Source of the DNA: Setomelanomma holmii
Lineage: Eukaryota > Ascomycota > Dothideomycetes > Pleosporales > Phaeosphaeriaceae
Length of the DNA stretch: 64,000 bases
Assembly: GCA_010015745.1 (NCBI GenBank)
Contig: ML978252.1
Location: 59,313 to 123,312, forward strand
Reading direction: 5' to 3'
Shown here: piece after piece, positions 1-11,688 of the stretch
Numbering within the stretch: the first letter of the stretch is position 1
Layout of the letters: each line of letters begins with the position of its first letter
Notes under the pieces: model-generated
The model's input: only the letters and a program-made list of their open reading frames with translations
Databases searched by the model: none
Told to the model about the DNA's origin: nothing
Translations under genes and position numbers: made by a program

Positions 1-16
1 TGGAGGCACCACACTG

Positions 17-1513
17 ATGTCGCCTCAAATAAGACCATACACTTTCAAGGAACACGTAGACCCTAATGATCCAGTCTCGAGACCAGGGACAGTACCGCCA
101 CCGGTCCCGCCGAAAGACGACAGGAAGTGTGGATTGAAGAAACGAACGTTCTATATCCTCCTTGGATGCGTACTGATCTGGATACTTGCGCTGGCACTGG
201 GCCTCGGACTTGGCCTGGGACTTGGGCTCAAGAAGAGTAAAAGCTCGTATGTTTGCGACATCCTCAAAGATACTCTGGTGTGTGTTACTAATACCGCGAA
301 GGAACGACAATGGTTCTGATCCATTCTGTCGTACAAACCCCGAATACTGCATTGGTGGGGCTCTCGACGCAAACTACTTCTCCAAGAAGGGGGCATATAA
401 CGGAACTGGTATTGCTCTGGCTGGAGAGTCGTGGAACACTGGTCAGCGCCGTATCTTCACACTTTACTTCCAGCATCACACTGGTGATATTCGATTCATG
501 CAATATACCACGGACCAAAAGTGGATCGGAGGCACAAAGGCCGAGACTGTCGCGACTGATGCGAAGAACGCTTCACCAATCTCAGCTGTTGCGTATGCTC
601 TCAACACTACCCAATACGTGAGTCGCATTATCTATTGTACGTGAACCAAGATACTGACATTATTTAGTTCCACATATTCTACATTGATGGCAACAATACC
701 GTGAAACAGGTTACCAAGACAAATACCACAGACATTTGGCAGTCTGGACCATTGAGCGATCTCAAGTTGAAGGCCATGGACTCGCCAAGCACAGGGTTGC
801 AAGCATGCTGGAAAGGCAACTACTACGGTGACTCCGATTACTCCAAGTTCCCCACCGCATCAGGACAGACCAACACACAGCCTTTCGATGAACGCCTAGG
901 CATGAATATCTGGTATGCTGTCGACGAATCTACGTTCCAGCAGTACGCATGGTATAACGGCCAGAATGTTTGGGCTCCTATCCAGCGCTGGCAAGGCTTC
1001 AACGCTCATGCCGGCGTCGGTTGCTATAGCTGGGGCGAAGGTACAACGACTTACGCTATGATGGCGAACAAGAACAACGACGTCGAATTTTGGTGGAAAG
1101 ACACCAACACCACCACTGTCTCCCAAGAAAAGCACCCCATCAATTCGTGGCAAAACTCGACGTCGGGCGCGATTCGCGGCGTCAATCCCATCACATCGCT
1201 CGGGTACACGACCTACTTTTACGCACAGATGGCAGACCGCAGTATCAAGGGATACAACGTCACGTATCAAGCGGAGAATACGACGTATGTGCAGGACCAA
1301 ACTTTCACAATCACGGATCCCGCTGGATCAGCGCTCGGTCTTGGTGGCACACATCTCACTGTTACGGCGTATGCCGAAAAGGACGGTAACGTCACGAAGT
1401 GGGATAGCTTGTACGTGTTTTATCAGACTGCAGGCAACGACATTACCGCGTTCACTCGGCCACTTGCGGGCGGTGAGTGGACTAAGGGCACACTGGCGAT
1501 TCCTGACACGTAA
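17..1513 (+). CDS. Membrane-anchored fucose-specific-lectin-like protein
   Basis: Three exons are inferred: 17-246, 302-617 and 668-1513, separated by introns with GTATGT and GTGAGT donors; the joined frame is open and gives about 463 residues. Residues near 45-70 form one strong hydrophobic segment ending in repeated Leu-Gly pairs, preceded by a proline-rich, basic cytoplasmic-type tail, so a type II membrane anchor is likely. The remainder contains repeated blades ending in aromatic residues (for example FHIFYIDGNN, MNIWYAVDES, TYFYAQMADR, SLYVFYQTAG), the pattern of the six-bladed fungal fucose-lectin fold. Many N-glycosylation sequons (NTT, NST, NVT) fit an extracellular domain. Sugar binding is inferred from the fold pattern only. 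The start lies 17 bases into the window, so an upstream exon or start cannot be excluded. Confidence 0.72.
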
Positions 1514-2131
1514 CCTGAGATGGCCTGCATCAGACTGGAGTGGGAGACGGTATGGAGACCTTCGTTCTGTATATGTTTCTTTGGCGTCGAAAAGATTCGC
1601 ATTCTATGTAGCACAGCCACATTCATTGGTATGAAGTGGAGAGTGGGCGTTCAGGTGCTACACCTATATTTCCTAACGACAGGTATCAACGTAGTTTGTA
1701 ATATCCTCGTTGGACAATCAATGTTGTTGACGCGACTGGCAATGCTTGATATTGTCTATAGTGCTTCTGAGCTTTGAGCGTATAAAGTCGTTGGTGTTGA
1801 GAACTTTATCATGACATGCCTCCATATGATCCTATCCATATACTGTTGAACCTTGTCACCAATGTCACAGTCGGGAGCGTATATCCTACTTGTTACCAAG
1901 GCCGCGTTGGCAGTTCGGCGATGTGGCTGTATTAGTCTAGCGCTGAGTCGGAAAAGGGGTGTTGTCCGGCGCCATCCGGCTCAACCATGCATACCTCGAC
2001 CCCGCTTCAACGCCAGAACACTCAGTCCTCTTGAACAAAAAAACGATGAGAGTCCCGAGCCTTTGTAGCTGCTAGGACAACTTTTTATTTTGATTATTAT
2101 TCAGTTAAATTTTGCAAGTCCTATATCTACG
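1514..2131. other. Intergenic, no gene seen
   Basis: Holds the 3' end of the lectin-like gene and the upstream flank of the tRNA. No supported coding frame or repeat was seen. Confidence 0.5.
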
Positions 2132-2216
2132 GGGCGTGTGGCTCAGTGGTAGAGCGTCCGCTTTGCATAATTCATATGTCTGCGGAAGGTCCGGGTTTCG
2201 ATCACCCGCCCGTCCA
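2132..2216 (+). tRNA. tRNA-Ala (TGC) with 13-base intron
   Basis: Acceptor arm GGGCGTG pairs with CCCGTCC with one mismatch, followed by discriminator A at 2216. The D arm is GCTC-AGTGGTA-GAGC, the anticodon stem TCCGC/GCGGA is perfect, and the T arm CGGGT-TTCGATC-ACCCG is perfect. The anticodon TGC is at 2164-2166. Twenty bases lie between the two halves of the anticodon stem, so a 13-base intron (about 2168-2180) after position 37 is inferred, the usual place in eukaryotes. The third acceptor pair is G:U, the hallmark identity element of alanine tRNA, which supports the assignment independently of the anticodon. A T-run near 2241-2246 can serve as the RNA polymerase III terminator. Confidence 0.93.
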
Positions 2217-3388
2217 AACGAGACTCAGAGGGCTTCTGAATATTTTTATTCCAATTCCATGTCATTTGTCCTGTGTTCGATCCAGTCAGGGGTTGCTTTT
2301 TACACTCGTTCAGTCGGTGTGGCGTGTATTTTTGCGCACAAGAGTGGGGCAAGTAAATCAGGAATTTCAGTTTTTAGCCATTCGAACACGGTGACACCTG
2401 TATAAAGTGTCCGGGCAGCAACATGAACGGAGAAGTGTATCTGGTTGGATGCAGACGCCCGTATTTGGCTAGACATTACCTCCATGGTAGGTAATGTAAC
2501 AACCGCAGAGTCAGTACGGCACGACGAGCACCAAGATTCCAATTGGAAACGACCATTTCTGCCTGGCTACCCAATTTTGAAAAGCGTTCCGTCTCTTTGG
2601 ACATCATACGGCACCCCACGGCATAGAGATGCTTCCCGCTTACCTCCGTCTCATCGCTTTTGGATTACGGGTCCATGATCGAGCAAACCTGTAACCAAAA
2701 TTCCGATACCTAACCTCATTATGCGAGACCGGATACAACAACAGCAACGGCAACTTACACTGAAAGCTTGTGGTTCCGACAACCACCTCCGTCGCACTCG
2801 AGATTTAGGTTGAGCCGAGACATGGCATCCCAGAAACTACATTAGTTGCAAAAGTCTCTCCTGGCACAATCGAATATAGCTGGCTTCGCCGCGAGAACGT
2901 CATCGACGAGTCCCAGGTTGGCAACACAGCAGGCTACATCGCATAGTTGAGGAGAGCGGTGTGACATCAGCGGTTCCATGCTTGCCTTTATTTTGCCTCC
3001 AAGTAGTGGTCGCTGATCAGAACTAGACATTCCGTGACTAGCTACTACCCACCTGGTATAGCTAGCAGTGCAAGTGGTGCAGAATGCTACTCGATGTTGG
3101 AGTGGGATGCTTGGCAGGCCTTACATCTCGCTGAGTGTGGAATACAACTCTAACAGCAGTCTCAATCCCCGAAATGCTGTTTCTTAAGCTGGCGCTTGCT
3201 GACCACCCACATCACAGATCACCTGCATCCGTGCCCTCCGTTGCCAAGAATGGCATATTTCAATGGACCAGTACGTATTCTACGACGACTTGCTACGTTT
3301 CAAGCCCTCAGGGCTCTCGCGGAAATCCATCACATCCTTTCGACGGGAAATTTTGACAACGGAGGCTTGCGTTGGACGCTGCAGATCC
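2217..3388. other. Intergenic, no gene seen
   Basis: Only short unconvincing frames; contains the tRNA terminator T-run near 2241 and the 3' flank of the convergent DUF3176 gene. Confidence 0.5.
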
Positions 3389-5367
3389 TCAGTTCGCAAC
3401 AAGCCTCATACGTATCTCCTTACCATCTATGGCGAATCTCAGTCGCAAATCTTGAGCTAGTCCCTTCTCATTGCACTCCCGGTCCCTTAAGAGCCTCTGC
3501 GTCTCGTCGTTCAGACCGTACATCAGCGTCAGCAGCGCGCTCTCCTTCCAAACGGGCATATTCAATCTCGTCGACTCTACAATCATGCAAATCACATATG
3601 CAATACCGAGCACAAGCATACTGGCAGGGTACGCTAGATATGCCCATTGGACACGCACATAGACGACCCAGCTTTGCGTGTTGCCCTGTTGGTATTGCCC
3701 TGAAACACTTCGAGCCCGATTAGTGATACTCCTTGCAACGTTTGCGAACGTAGTCATCAGGTTTGTCGAATTACACGGGGCATCAATCATGGGTCGAGCG
3801 TTGATGTCGGGAAACAGCATCAACGAGGCGTTCGTCCGCTGAGTCTGCATTTCACCACCTCTGAACGTGAGCAAAGACTCCGTCAGTGTCCGAATGGACC
3901 GATGCGTGAAATTGACGTCACGTGTAGGGAGTTGTAAACGGTTGCGACTCTCGGACGGTATCAGGAGTCGCAGATCCTCCTTTTCAGAATCCATTATCGG
4001 CTCGTAGAGCTGACTGCCTTCAAGGGCGTTCCAAGCCTCGGCTCTGTCCGCATGATTGATGGTGTTGGGCGTCAACATGTACGAGAGAGGATCTCTGATA
4101 GCCCATGAGCCACTCATGTCGTCGTGGAGTACATTGTTTTGTGTCGTGGTGTTGTAGGCGTTGGCACATGGATACAATGCACACTCGGTCGCACCTGGTT
4201 TGGTTTCGTTCCACGCAGCCTTCAATTCCAACCACTCTTGTGGTGCTCGCAGGATGACGAAAGACAATAGTAACGTCTCCATGTCTCGAAATTTGATAGT
4301 TTGCCGGGGACTGTAAGTGCTGTTTGCCGTCATCAAGGTGCAAGCTAGGCCGCCTCCTCCATTCGTTGTGTATTGCCACCAATCTGTGCTATAGCTCTTG
4401 AAAGGTGAATGCCAGTCCTTTATGCTACAGTATGGTAGAGAGTAAGTGTTGTATTCGCCCGTAAAGACCATACTGCTTGGGTTTGAGACACTGGACCCGT
4501 TAGAGACTGCAGCTGATACATATGAAGCCCATGTACAGTTGTCAGTGGTACACTGGAAAGACGTTTCGTCCGATCGTTGTAGAGTGGCATTGTCGAATCC
4601 GCTGTATAATGAGCTAGCGACCCAGAAATCTGGACGATTGAAGTTGTCTTGAGGGACGAGCACTCCGACCGACGTGTTCTCTTGGCGTATTGGCCCGGAG
4701 CTGGAAAAGTGGATGATGTTGCCGCCGTCTATCTTCGGGGCGTGCCCGATACTCGCGTTCATGGCTGTCTCGATGTCGTCTGATCTCCCATAGGTTGCAA
4801 TAACTGCCTGTAGGAACGGATCAAAAGTTACGGTACCGATCGTCACCAAAGCCCGGAGAGCTGCCCAATGCCTTTATGGTTGTTAGCACATTGGCGAGTA
4901 AACCACAATAAGGCGACGCACCGCAGCCGTAGCCTGACGAACAAGCGTGTACCACCCCATGGTCCACGGCTTGCTTCGTCAAATCTTTCAAAGGCCACAA
5001 GACTATCGGACTTTTCTCGAAACCAGTTCCATTATTGCTGTCCGATGCAAGCACTGATCGCGAATGTGAGACTCGTTCTTGCCAAAGTACCGGGTGTCGC
5101 GATGATGCTATTGAGTGTGAAGAAGGATTTCCATGCAGCAAGCGGACGGTGGTTGAAGCGGTCGAGGACTACAATGATTGCAACGAGAGACGCAGCACTC
5201 ACTGCTACTGCAACAGCTTCGAATGCCCAAGACGTAAGTAAACTTCGAGTCGCTGGCTGCAATGAAGTTGTGTCAGTATTCCCGGATGAGGTCGAGTAGA
5301 CTGCTGTGGGTGACTTGTGTGTGTATACAGACTGCGGCTCGAGAGTTTCGAGTGGAATGTCTGTCAA
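3389..5367 (-). pseudogene. DUF3176 family membrane protein with in-frame stop
   Basis: Two exons, 5367-4922 and 4871-3389, with a 50-base intron (GTGCGT donor), would give about 642 codons. The N-terminal half has the family's paired hydrophobic segments and the conserved stretch around W-N-W-F, FDEASRGPWG and HWAALRALVTIGTVTFDPF; a long glycosylated extracellular part follows (several N-x-S/T and cysteines), then a C-terminal membrane helix near YLAYPASMLVLGIAYVICMI. The function of the family is unknown. One TAA at 5032-5034 interrupts the frame just before W-N-W-F, inside a conserved block, where family members have a polar residue. The frame on both sides is the same and otherwise open, so a C-to-T change of CAA is the simplest cause. 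It may be a young pseudogene or a sequence error. Confidence 0.75.
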
Positions 5368-6017
5368 TCGCTGTGAAGAGTCTGTAGGTTTATATTGCTG
5401 ACCGTAGTCATATGTGCTTTCGTGGTCGTTAAGAGCGGCCAGATCCGGATCTGGTGTCGCGCCAGAACGCCAACTCTAATTGACAGGCGTGCCACTTCGA
5501 GGAGTGGGCAATAGCGTGCTGTTTTGCGAAGACATCACGTCTTCAACTGTCAAGTCAACACAATGCCCAACGGCGATGGCGACGGGTTGGACAAGCAGCT
5601 TTTCTTCATATAATCAATCTGACGGGGGCCAATCTGTCGTGGAAGTATATCACGTAGAGTATCGTAAGCTTGCACGCAACCTAGCTGCGATTAGCAACAA
5701 TTTATTCGTCCTTGAGTGGCCCATCTTAGATGGGCAGCATGGGTCGTGCAAGGCTCACCGAGACACAGTCCCTCAGTCAGATGTTGTGACACGATCTTTT
5801 TACGCCCCACGAAAGACTGTCACCACCCGCTCTTCAGTTATGAGAGGGTGACGTTAAATATTTTGAGATCATTCAGTTCCGTAGACTGGGCAATGAAAGA
5901 TCCACTAAAATGTTCGAGCGGCGTTTTGGATCTTGACAGCCCCTCGCTGTAGTTGCTGAATGACTGCATGAATGGCATGATTGCGTCTTGCAGCATCGAC
6001 TACAGAATTCAGCGATT
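5368..6017. other. Intergenic: upstream of DUF3176 gene
   Basis: Lies between the 5' end of the DUF3176 gene and the 3' end of the regulator gene. No gene is supported. Confidence 0.45.
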
Positions 6018-7588
6018 TCAAGTCTCCCATACGATTCTAGTCTCAGTTCGAGCGCTTTTGGCGTCCAAAAGATCATTCAATAAGTTAGCATCCGCAGAAT
6101 TGTCATCCTTCAATACCAGCCTCGCCACATGAGTCGCCCAGAAGACCACGGGCCCAGCATGTAGCTCTCGGTGCAATTCTTCGTCCAAGCAATATCGCAT
6201 GCTTCTACATGTCTCCAGAATGGCTGAGTGCACCAAAGCTTTGTACTCTTCCCTTTCCGATTCTTGCACTCCGACGGGTAGTGATAGTTGAATCTGCAGA
6301 GCATAGAGGCGAGCAATGTTGTGTAGCATCAGTAGCAAGGCGGAAAAAATGGTTGTGAAGACTAGATCGTATGGGGCTCCAGGCATTGCGACGGACTGAG
6401 AACTTGCTGATGGCTGTAAGGGAGAAATGTATACCGGAACCTCAGTGAAAGCGTTGTCTGGATTGGCATTCCAACAATTTCTCCACGTTCGAAGCTCATC
6501 AAGGATAGTATCAGTCCTTTGTCGTACATTGTCCACCTGTTGAATTTGGTCGTTGGAACCGTTGTTCAGTTCCTTCAGCAAGTCGTCACGCTCCACTACT
6601 AGCTCGGAGCAATCTGCTAAGATGTTATACAGCTGCTGCTCTTGGAGGTCTTGTTCAATCTCAGAGTGCTGCACGAACATTGCCTTCCACTCTGGCTTTG
6701 CAAGAACAGATGCCCGACTGGCAGTCAGTGCTGCGAACAACAGCAAGTGTCGCAGACATCTGTAGAGACTCAGAGTCCTCGGCGAGCAAGGTGAGCGTGG
6801 ATCCCTGAGAGCCAAAAGCTTTTCTAGACCCATCATATGATTAAGAAACAGTTTGGTCCCTGATGGGACAAGCATCTCTTGCATTGCTAGGGTCGTGATC
6901 GACACGATGATCTCGTCATATTCATAGCAATCTGGTTGGCGAAGAGCTCGGTTCAGTTGCTGCAATGTGGCGCCGTGACCTTGGTATCCTTGTTGAATGA
7001 TAGCCGACTGATTGGTTTTCGCGCCGAAGACGATCGTAGAAAAGCTGAGCACGGCCTTGAGATGCGCCGTCTGGCAGTCATTGGCTTGATTTTCTCCAAG
7101 TCGAGAGTAGTCGCGAGATTGCAGCTCCCTCAAGGCAAGATCCACAGGTCCACCTTCCGCTATGAATTTGCGCGTAAACATGATATAGATCTCTTGCGGA
7201 TTTTGTCGTAGCGAGGCCGATGGATGCATGAGTCGAATGTTTCTTGACATCTCTACATCAGACGAAAGGGATGGCTGGCCAAGGTCTGGTACATTTGGGC
7301 TCGACGTTGACGCTGTTACCTCTAGCAAGGTTGGTCTCACGGATGGTCCGCCTGCTGGTTGCTCAACTCTTCTCCTTGATGGGACGATCGTGGCTTCGAC
7401 GAAAGCCAACTCTCGCTTCGGGCCATCGCAATCCAGGCTCGCTCTTTGACATCTCTGGCATATTGGCTGGGTCAAGTCTTCTGACTCAGTAAGGTTTCAC
7501 GAACGGAATGCTCTGGGAACTTACCACACTTCACGCGCCTTTGGCGGCACGTCGAACATCCTTTCGACCTCCCGGCGACATTCACCAT
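6018..7588 (-). CDS. Zn2Cys6 fungal transcription factor
   Basis: Exon 1 (7588-7525) encodes the start of the binuclear zinc cluster; a GTAAGT intron of about 47 bases leads to exon 2 (7477-6018), giving about 507 residues. The cluster is complete: Cys 11, 14, 21, 28, 31 and 38 with spacing C-x2-C-x6-C-x6-C-x2-C-x6-C and the basic stretch RQRRVK. An alternative acceptor three bases upstream would add one residue. The rest is alpha-helical and resembles the fungal-specific regulatory domain of the DUF3468 type (LxxLNRALRQ, TLAMQEML, FLNHMMGLEKLLALRDPR). It is expected to bind paired CGG half-sites in the nucleus; its targets cannot be read from the sequence. Confidence 0.85.
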
Positions 7589-8110
7589 AGTTTGCTCTGC
7601 TTTCACGAATCTAGTGCAGCATGGTGCACATCAAATACGCGTCGTTGTTAGCTCTAGAAAGTGGTCGGCCGTGATAAGCACCAGCTTCGAGCTCGGGCGC
7701 GGCCGAATTTAGCGTATGCGCTATACCGCTTGCGGCTCATTGCGCGAGACGGCCACCACGAGGCATCACTTACCGCCTCTGTCTGTCCGTACGAGCCTCT
7801 AAAAGTTCGTGCCGGTACAAAGATTGACCAATTCGGAAGAAGATTAATCTCTCCACCGGCAAGATGTGAGCCATTGCGAGCCAGGCACAGCCCTGCGCCA
7901 TGACTCTCAGGACGTCGTTCAGCTTCCCTCAAACTGTCTATATATGAGGACGTCTGGACGCGCAAATGCTCACATCCGTCATCGCACGATAACCATTATA
8001 CTCTAAACACATACAAAGCCACCTTCGAAGATCTTCATTCAAAACCTTGACAGTCTCCCACTCTTCAATAACACCATTTCTAAATCCCCAAACTCCTTAC
8101 CACCATCATC
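7589..8110. other. Divergent intergenic region
   Basis: Shared upstream region of the minus-strand zinc-cluster regulator and the plus-strand SRPBCC-like gene. No specific site was recognised. Confidence 0.4.
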
Positions 8111-8624
8111 ATGCCTATCTCATCCTCCATCGAAATCGCCTCCCCACCACAACTCGTCCGCGAAAAGGTGCACATCTTCCCATTCCGAACTCCCAACCTT
8201 CCTCCCAACTAACCACTCCTAGTTCCTCGACTTCCCTTCCCTCCCTACATACCACTCCGGCACCTTCTTCAAGTCCATCACCACTCAAACCACCCTAGAG
8301 CCCAGATCCAAACTCACCGTGGTCTTCGCCAGCATGGGCACAATGCAACCCAAATTCCACACCAACGAGCTGCACCTATTCGCTTGGCACGGCAATTTGC
8401 CGTTGATTTTCGGCGGCCATCACAAGTCCAAATTTGAAGACAGCAAGACGACGCCAGGCGGGACGACGTTTACACAGGAGGAGATTTTCCATGGAATGTT
8501 TGCATTCTTGATGGGCGAGGGGTGGATTGCGAGGAAAGTTGGCTTTCGAGAGAAGACCTTGAGGGGGTGGGAAGGATGTAACCGCGACTTGAAGAGATGG
8601 TGTGAGGGTTCTTTGGAGAAGTGA
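8111..8624 (+). CDS. Small SRPBCC/START-like domain protein
   Basis: Exons 8111-8167 and 8223-8624 join in frame across a 55-base intron with branch site CTAAC and TAG acceptor, giving about 152 residues. The order is typical of small fungal SRPBCC proteins: an N-terminal strand (SSSIEIASPPQLVREK), then FLDFPSLPTYHSGTFFKSI, a beta-rich centre and an amphipathic C-terminal helix (GWEGCNRDLKRWCEGSL). Such folds enclose a hydrophobic ligand pocket; no ligand or catalytic role can be named. There is no signal peptide. The splice is chosen because the upstream frame otherwise ends early and because the junction falls exactly where the family reads REK-FLDFP. Confidence 0.72.
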
Positions 8625-9006
8625 GGGGTGTTCTTTTGCAATTGGTACTGTAATGTTATCACCAGCTTCATTAGACTTAGACTCTATTCGTCCAAACACA
8701 CCATGCAGCAAAACGAGACAATCGATGAACATATGCAAAGGTTTCGGTTGAAAATACTTGCTAAAGCATCCAGAGTATGACCCTCCGATGATGATGCTAC
8801 TCCGCCCTATAGCCGAACCCTGTCGCAATGCAACAAATGTATACTCTAAGCATAAGCAAGCAATGCAGGACGCCTCCCAATGAGCCATGCTGATGATGTA
8901 GCACACCGTTCGCCGTTCCTAACCAATTTCGTGTTTATCATAAATATGTTCGTACGCTGTATCCTCTAGGTAACGTATCACCTGTTTGAGTGCCATGATG
9001 AGTTGT
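8625..9006. other. Convergent intergenic spacer
   Basis: 3' flanks of the SRPBCC-like gene and of the phosphatase gene; nothing else seen. Confidence 0.45.
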
Positions 9007-11688
9007 CTATGCCGACTTTGGATGCTGGGCAACCAGCCACTCCATGACGCTTTCGTAGCAGAGCACGAATTGCCGCAGACTCTGTACCATGCTCAGACGC
9101 TGCAGGCGGAAGTCCTCCACTGTCTTCGCAATGAGGTCCACTTCGTCATTACTGATCCAGCTGCCGTGTTCTCTCTCGTTCTTGGTCTTCGATTTATCCC
9201 CATTGTCGATGTCCATGGGTGTTCCTTGTCTGGCATGTCTGGCTTGGCGCTGGCGCTTGAGCATGTCCAAGATTGAGTCGACCGTGCAGAAAGTGCCCGT
9301 GCGGCCACAGCCTGCGGAGCAGTGGACAACAACCGGGCGACTGTTCGGCGGGTCAGGCTTCGACGGAGAGCTGCCATTGTAGTACCGAACCACTGCGTCG
9401 GTCTGCTCGATCAAGCCCAGGAGATGGGTAGGATGTGCTGGAGCACCAAAGTCGGGCCAGCTCGAGTATTGTAGCTGGGTTATCTCGCGCATGCGTTCGA
9501 AGGGTTCCTCATCATTTGAGAGAGTGAACCTGCGGACAATGACGTAGGGTTGATCGGAGCTAGGTGAGCTAACTGATGAGTCCTTGGAGAGGTTGGCGGG
9601 TCGAGGAGGGTTCGTCGAGCGTCGTTGACCCAGCGATGGACGAGACTGCTCACGGTGGCGATGTATTTTGGCCGGCTCCAACGACGCTCGGTGTTCGCCA
9701 AGAGCATTCAGATGTAGATGACCGTACTGCTTCTCAGACCAGTAATTGTGGGCTTTAATTTGGCCGCCTTCTTGTTCCGCAGTAAGCATAACGATGACGC
9801 GAACATCTTGTTGCCACACCACTTTCCAAAAGTCCTGTACCTATGTTAGCGGATGCACAAAGAGCAACATAGCACGTCGACTTACCTTGAAAGTCGCGGG
9901 GATTGGACCTTGTGTGGCAATGTAGCGTTTGTTTGAGTATGCAGCTTGGACGTGGTTGGCGTTGACATAGTCACAGCTTCCTTCATCGACACCCCGAAGC
10001 TTGACGCGTGAATGCTCATACGGCCAGATGTTGTTGTAGCGGTTCTTAGAACCCTTTTCGATACCCGCAATCTGGATCTGCTTGGCTGTACCCAGGCCGG
10101 TCGGGGTGCCGTAGACTACTTTGCCGGAGAGCGCTTCCTGCATACGCTTCTGCTCCCGCTTTTCAATATGCAGGAATCTGTCAGACACTGTCTTGCCGTT
10201 ATCTTTTTCGTCCGAAGCCTGGTGGAGCCAAGTTGGGAGCTCCTCCTCAGTCGATTTCGTCATGCCAGCAGGATGCTTCACCGGCATTTGACCAACACCA
10301 CCAATCAGATCCATGTTTTGCCGAATGTTGCCAAAGAAAGGGTTTGCAGCGTTTTGGGTTGCGGGCATAGGGCAGCCGCCAATGACAGGTGCAACGGAAG
10401 GCAGGCCTGAATCGATTTGGAGGGAAGCGGTAGCAGATGTCATAGGACTGCTGGAGGATGCGTGCGATATCCACGCAGGAAATCTTTCGGAGAATTCGTG
10501 GAAGCCGCCACGAATAATGTAAGTTCCACCTGACCAGCCTTCGATTGTGAACTTCTTGAGTGTGTTGATGCAGATTGCAGCATCCTTCATCTGCGACGAG
10601 TTCGCGTCATATACTATGATGTGTTTGCTATTTCTCCATCGTTCAAACTTTTGGCGCGATTCGTCGTCTTTGAATGTCTCAGCCAGTTTCTGAACATTGA
10701 AAGAGGCTCGTTTCAGAAGCGTCGTAGGTATGCACAGGCTCAGGGCACCTGCTATGCGGGCTTTTGCGAACTGTGTGGATACGCGAAGGTCAAGAAGGAG
10801 GACTTCTTCCACGGCAGACTCCAATATGTTGACGATGTACTGAGCCGTCGCCATTGTGGGGCCGTCAGTTTGGCTGTCGTCCATGACTGTTGCCGGCAGG
10901 GTCTCTGCACGGTGACTCGCCATGGAAATGTGGTGGGACTTCTTTGGCGGCAGTGAAGGTCGCGCATTGCGCTCCTCGGCGAATTCGGCGATGGCATCTG
11001 TTCGTCCAAATCCTTCGAAGCTTGCTGGCGAGTTTCTCCGCGGACGGTCGGGAAACATGGATGATTCGGTTGACAGCATTCGCTTTGGTGATCGTGGCTT
11101 TTGTGGAGCCTCATCGTCCTTGGGCGAGTGAGTCTCGTGCTTGTCGGTGCTCGGTGCAGGTGGCGCGCCCATTGATTGCGGCGACGGCGGCGTCTTGACC
11201 GTACCGAAGTACGATCCTCCCGATGATGGTACTACGCCTGATGATGGTGCTGCAGAAGGAGTGAAATTGAAATTGCCAAGGGCGAAGCCACGATTGTTCT
11301 CTGACTGCCGTCTGAATTGCTCGAATTCAGGATTTTGCTCTACGGGTATTGTGCGTGGAGACGCCGCAGCTGTGGAGCGGACGTTGGAAGTGGGCGGACT
11401 CCAGTTCCCGCGAATGTGTTGTGCAGCGCTGGATGAGAAGTGGTCGTTGGCGCTCACTGCGAGCTGGAAGTAATTCGGGGACGGTGTCCCTGGCTCTTTC
11501 TTTGCAATGTGCACATGGCTCGGTGTCTTCGCTACCCCGTTCATGCGGGGAGTGAGGGGCGGAGGTACTACGGTTGGATGTAAGGAAGTACTTGGCCTGG
11601 TCATCGGCTGTGTCGATCGGGGGCGGGCGCTGGTGAGGTGCGAGGAGGAGGAACCGCGCGGTCGAGGTGATAACGCAGGTGTCGACAT
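9007..11688 (-). CDS. Protein tyrosine phosphatase with N-terminal rhodanese domain (Pyp1/Ptp2-3 type)
   Basis: Exons 11688-9886 and 9834-9007 join in phase (AAG, GTAAGT donor, ACAG acceptor) to about 876 residues. Residues 1 to about 270 are a low-complexity Ser/Pro-rich region. A rhodanese (Cdc25-like) domain follows (LLDLRVSTQFAKARIAGALSL through IIRGGFHEF). The C-terminal catalytic domain has NRYNNIWPYEHSRVKL, the WPDFG loop near residue 725 and the active-site loop HCSAGCGRTG with the catalytic Cys near 773. This arrangement is that of the fungal MAP-kinase phosphatases (S. pombe Pyp1/Pyp2, yeast Ptp2/Ptp3), which dephosphorylate the activation-loop tyrosine of stress MAP kinases; that role is inferred by family. 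A Ser-rich insert lies between the RVIVML strand and the WPD loop. Confidence 0.9.

Noticed and set aside
2255..2290. Possible second tRNA T-arm (GTTCGATCC)
   Set aside because: No matching acceptor, D or anticodon arms could be placed around it.
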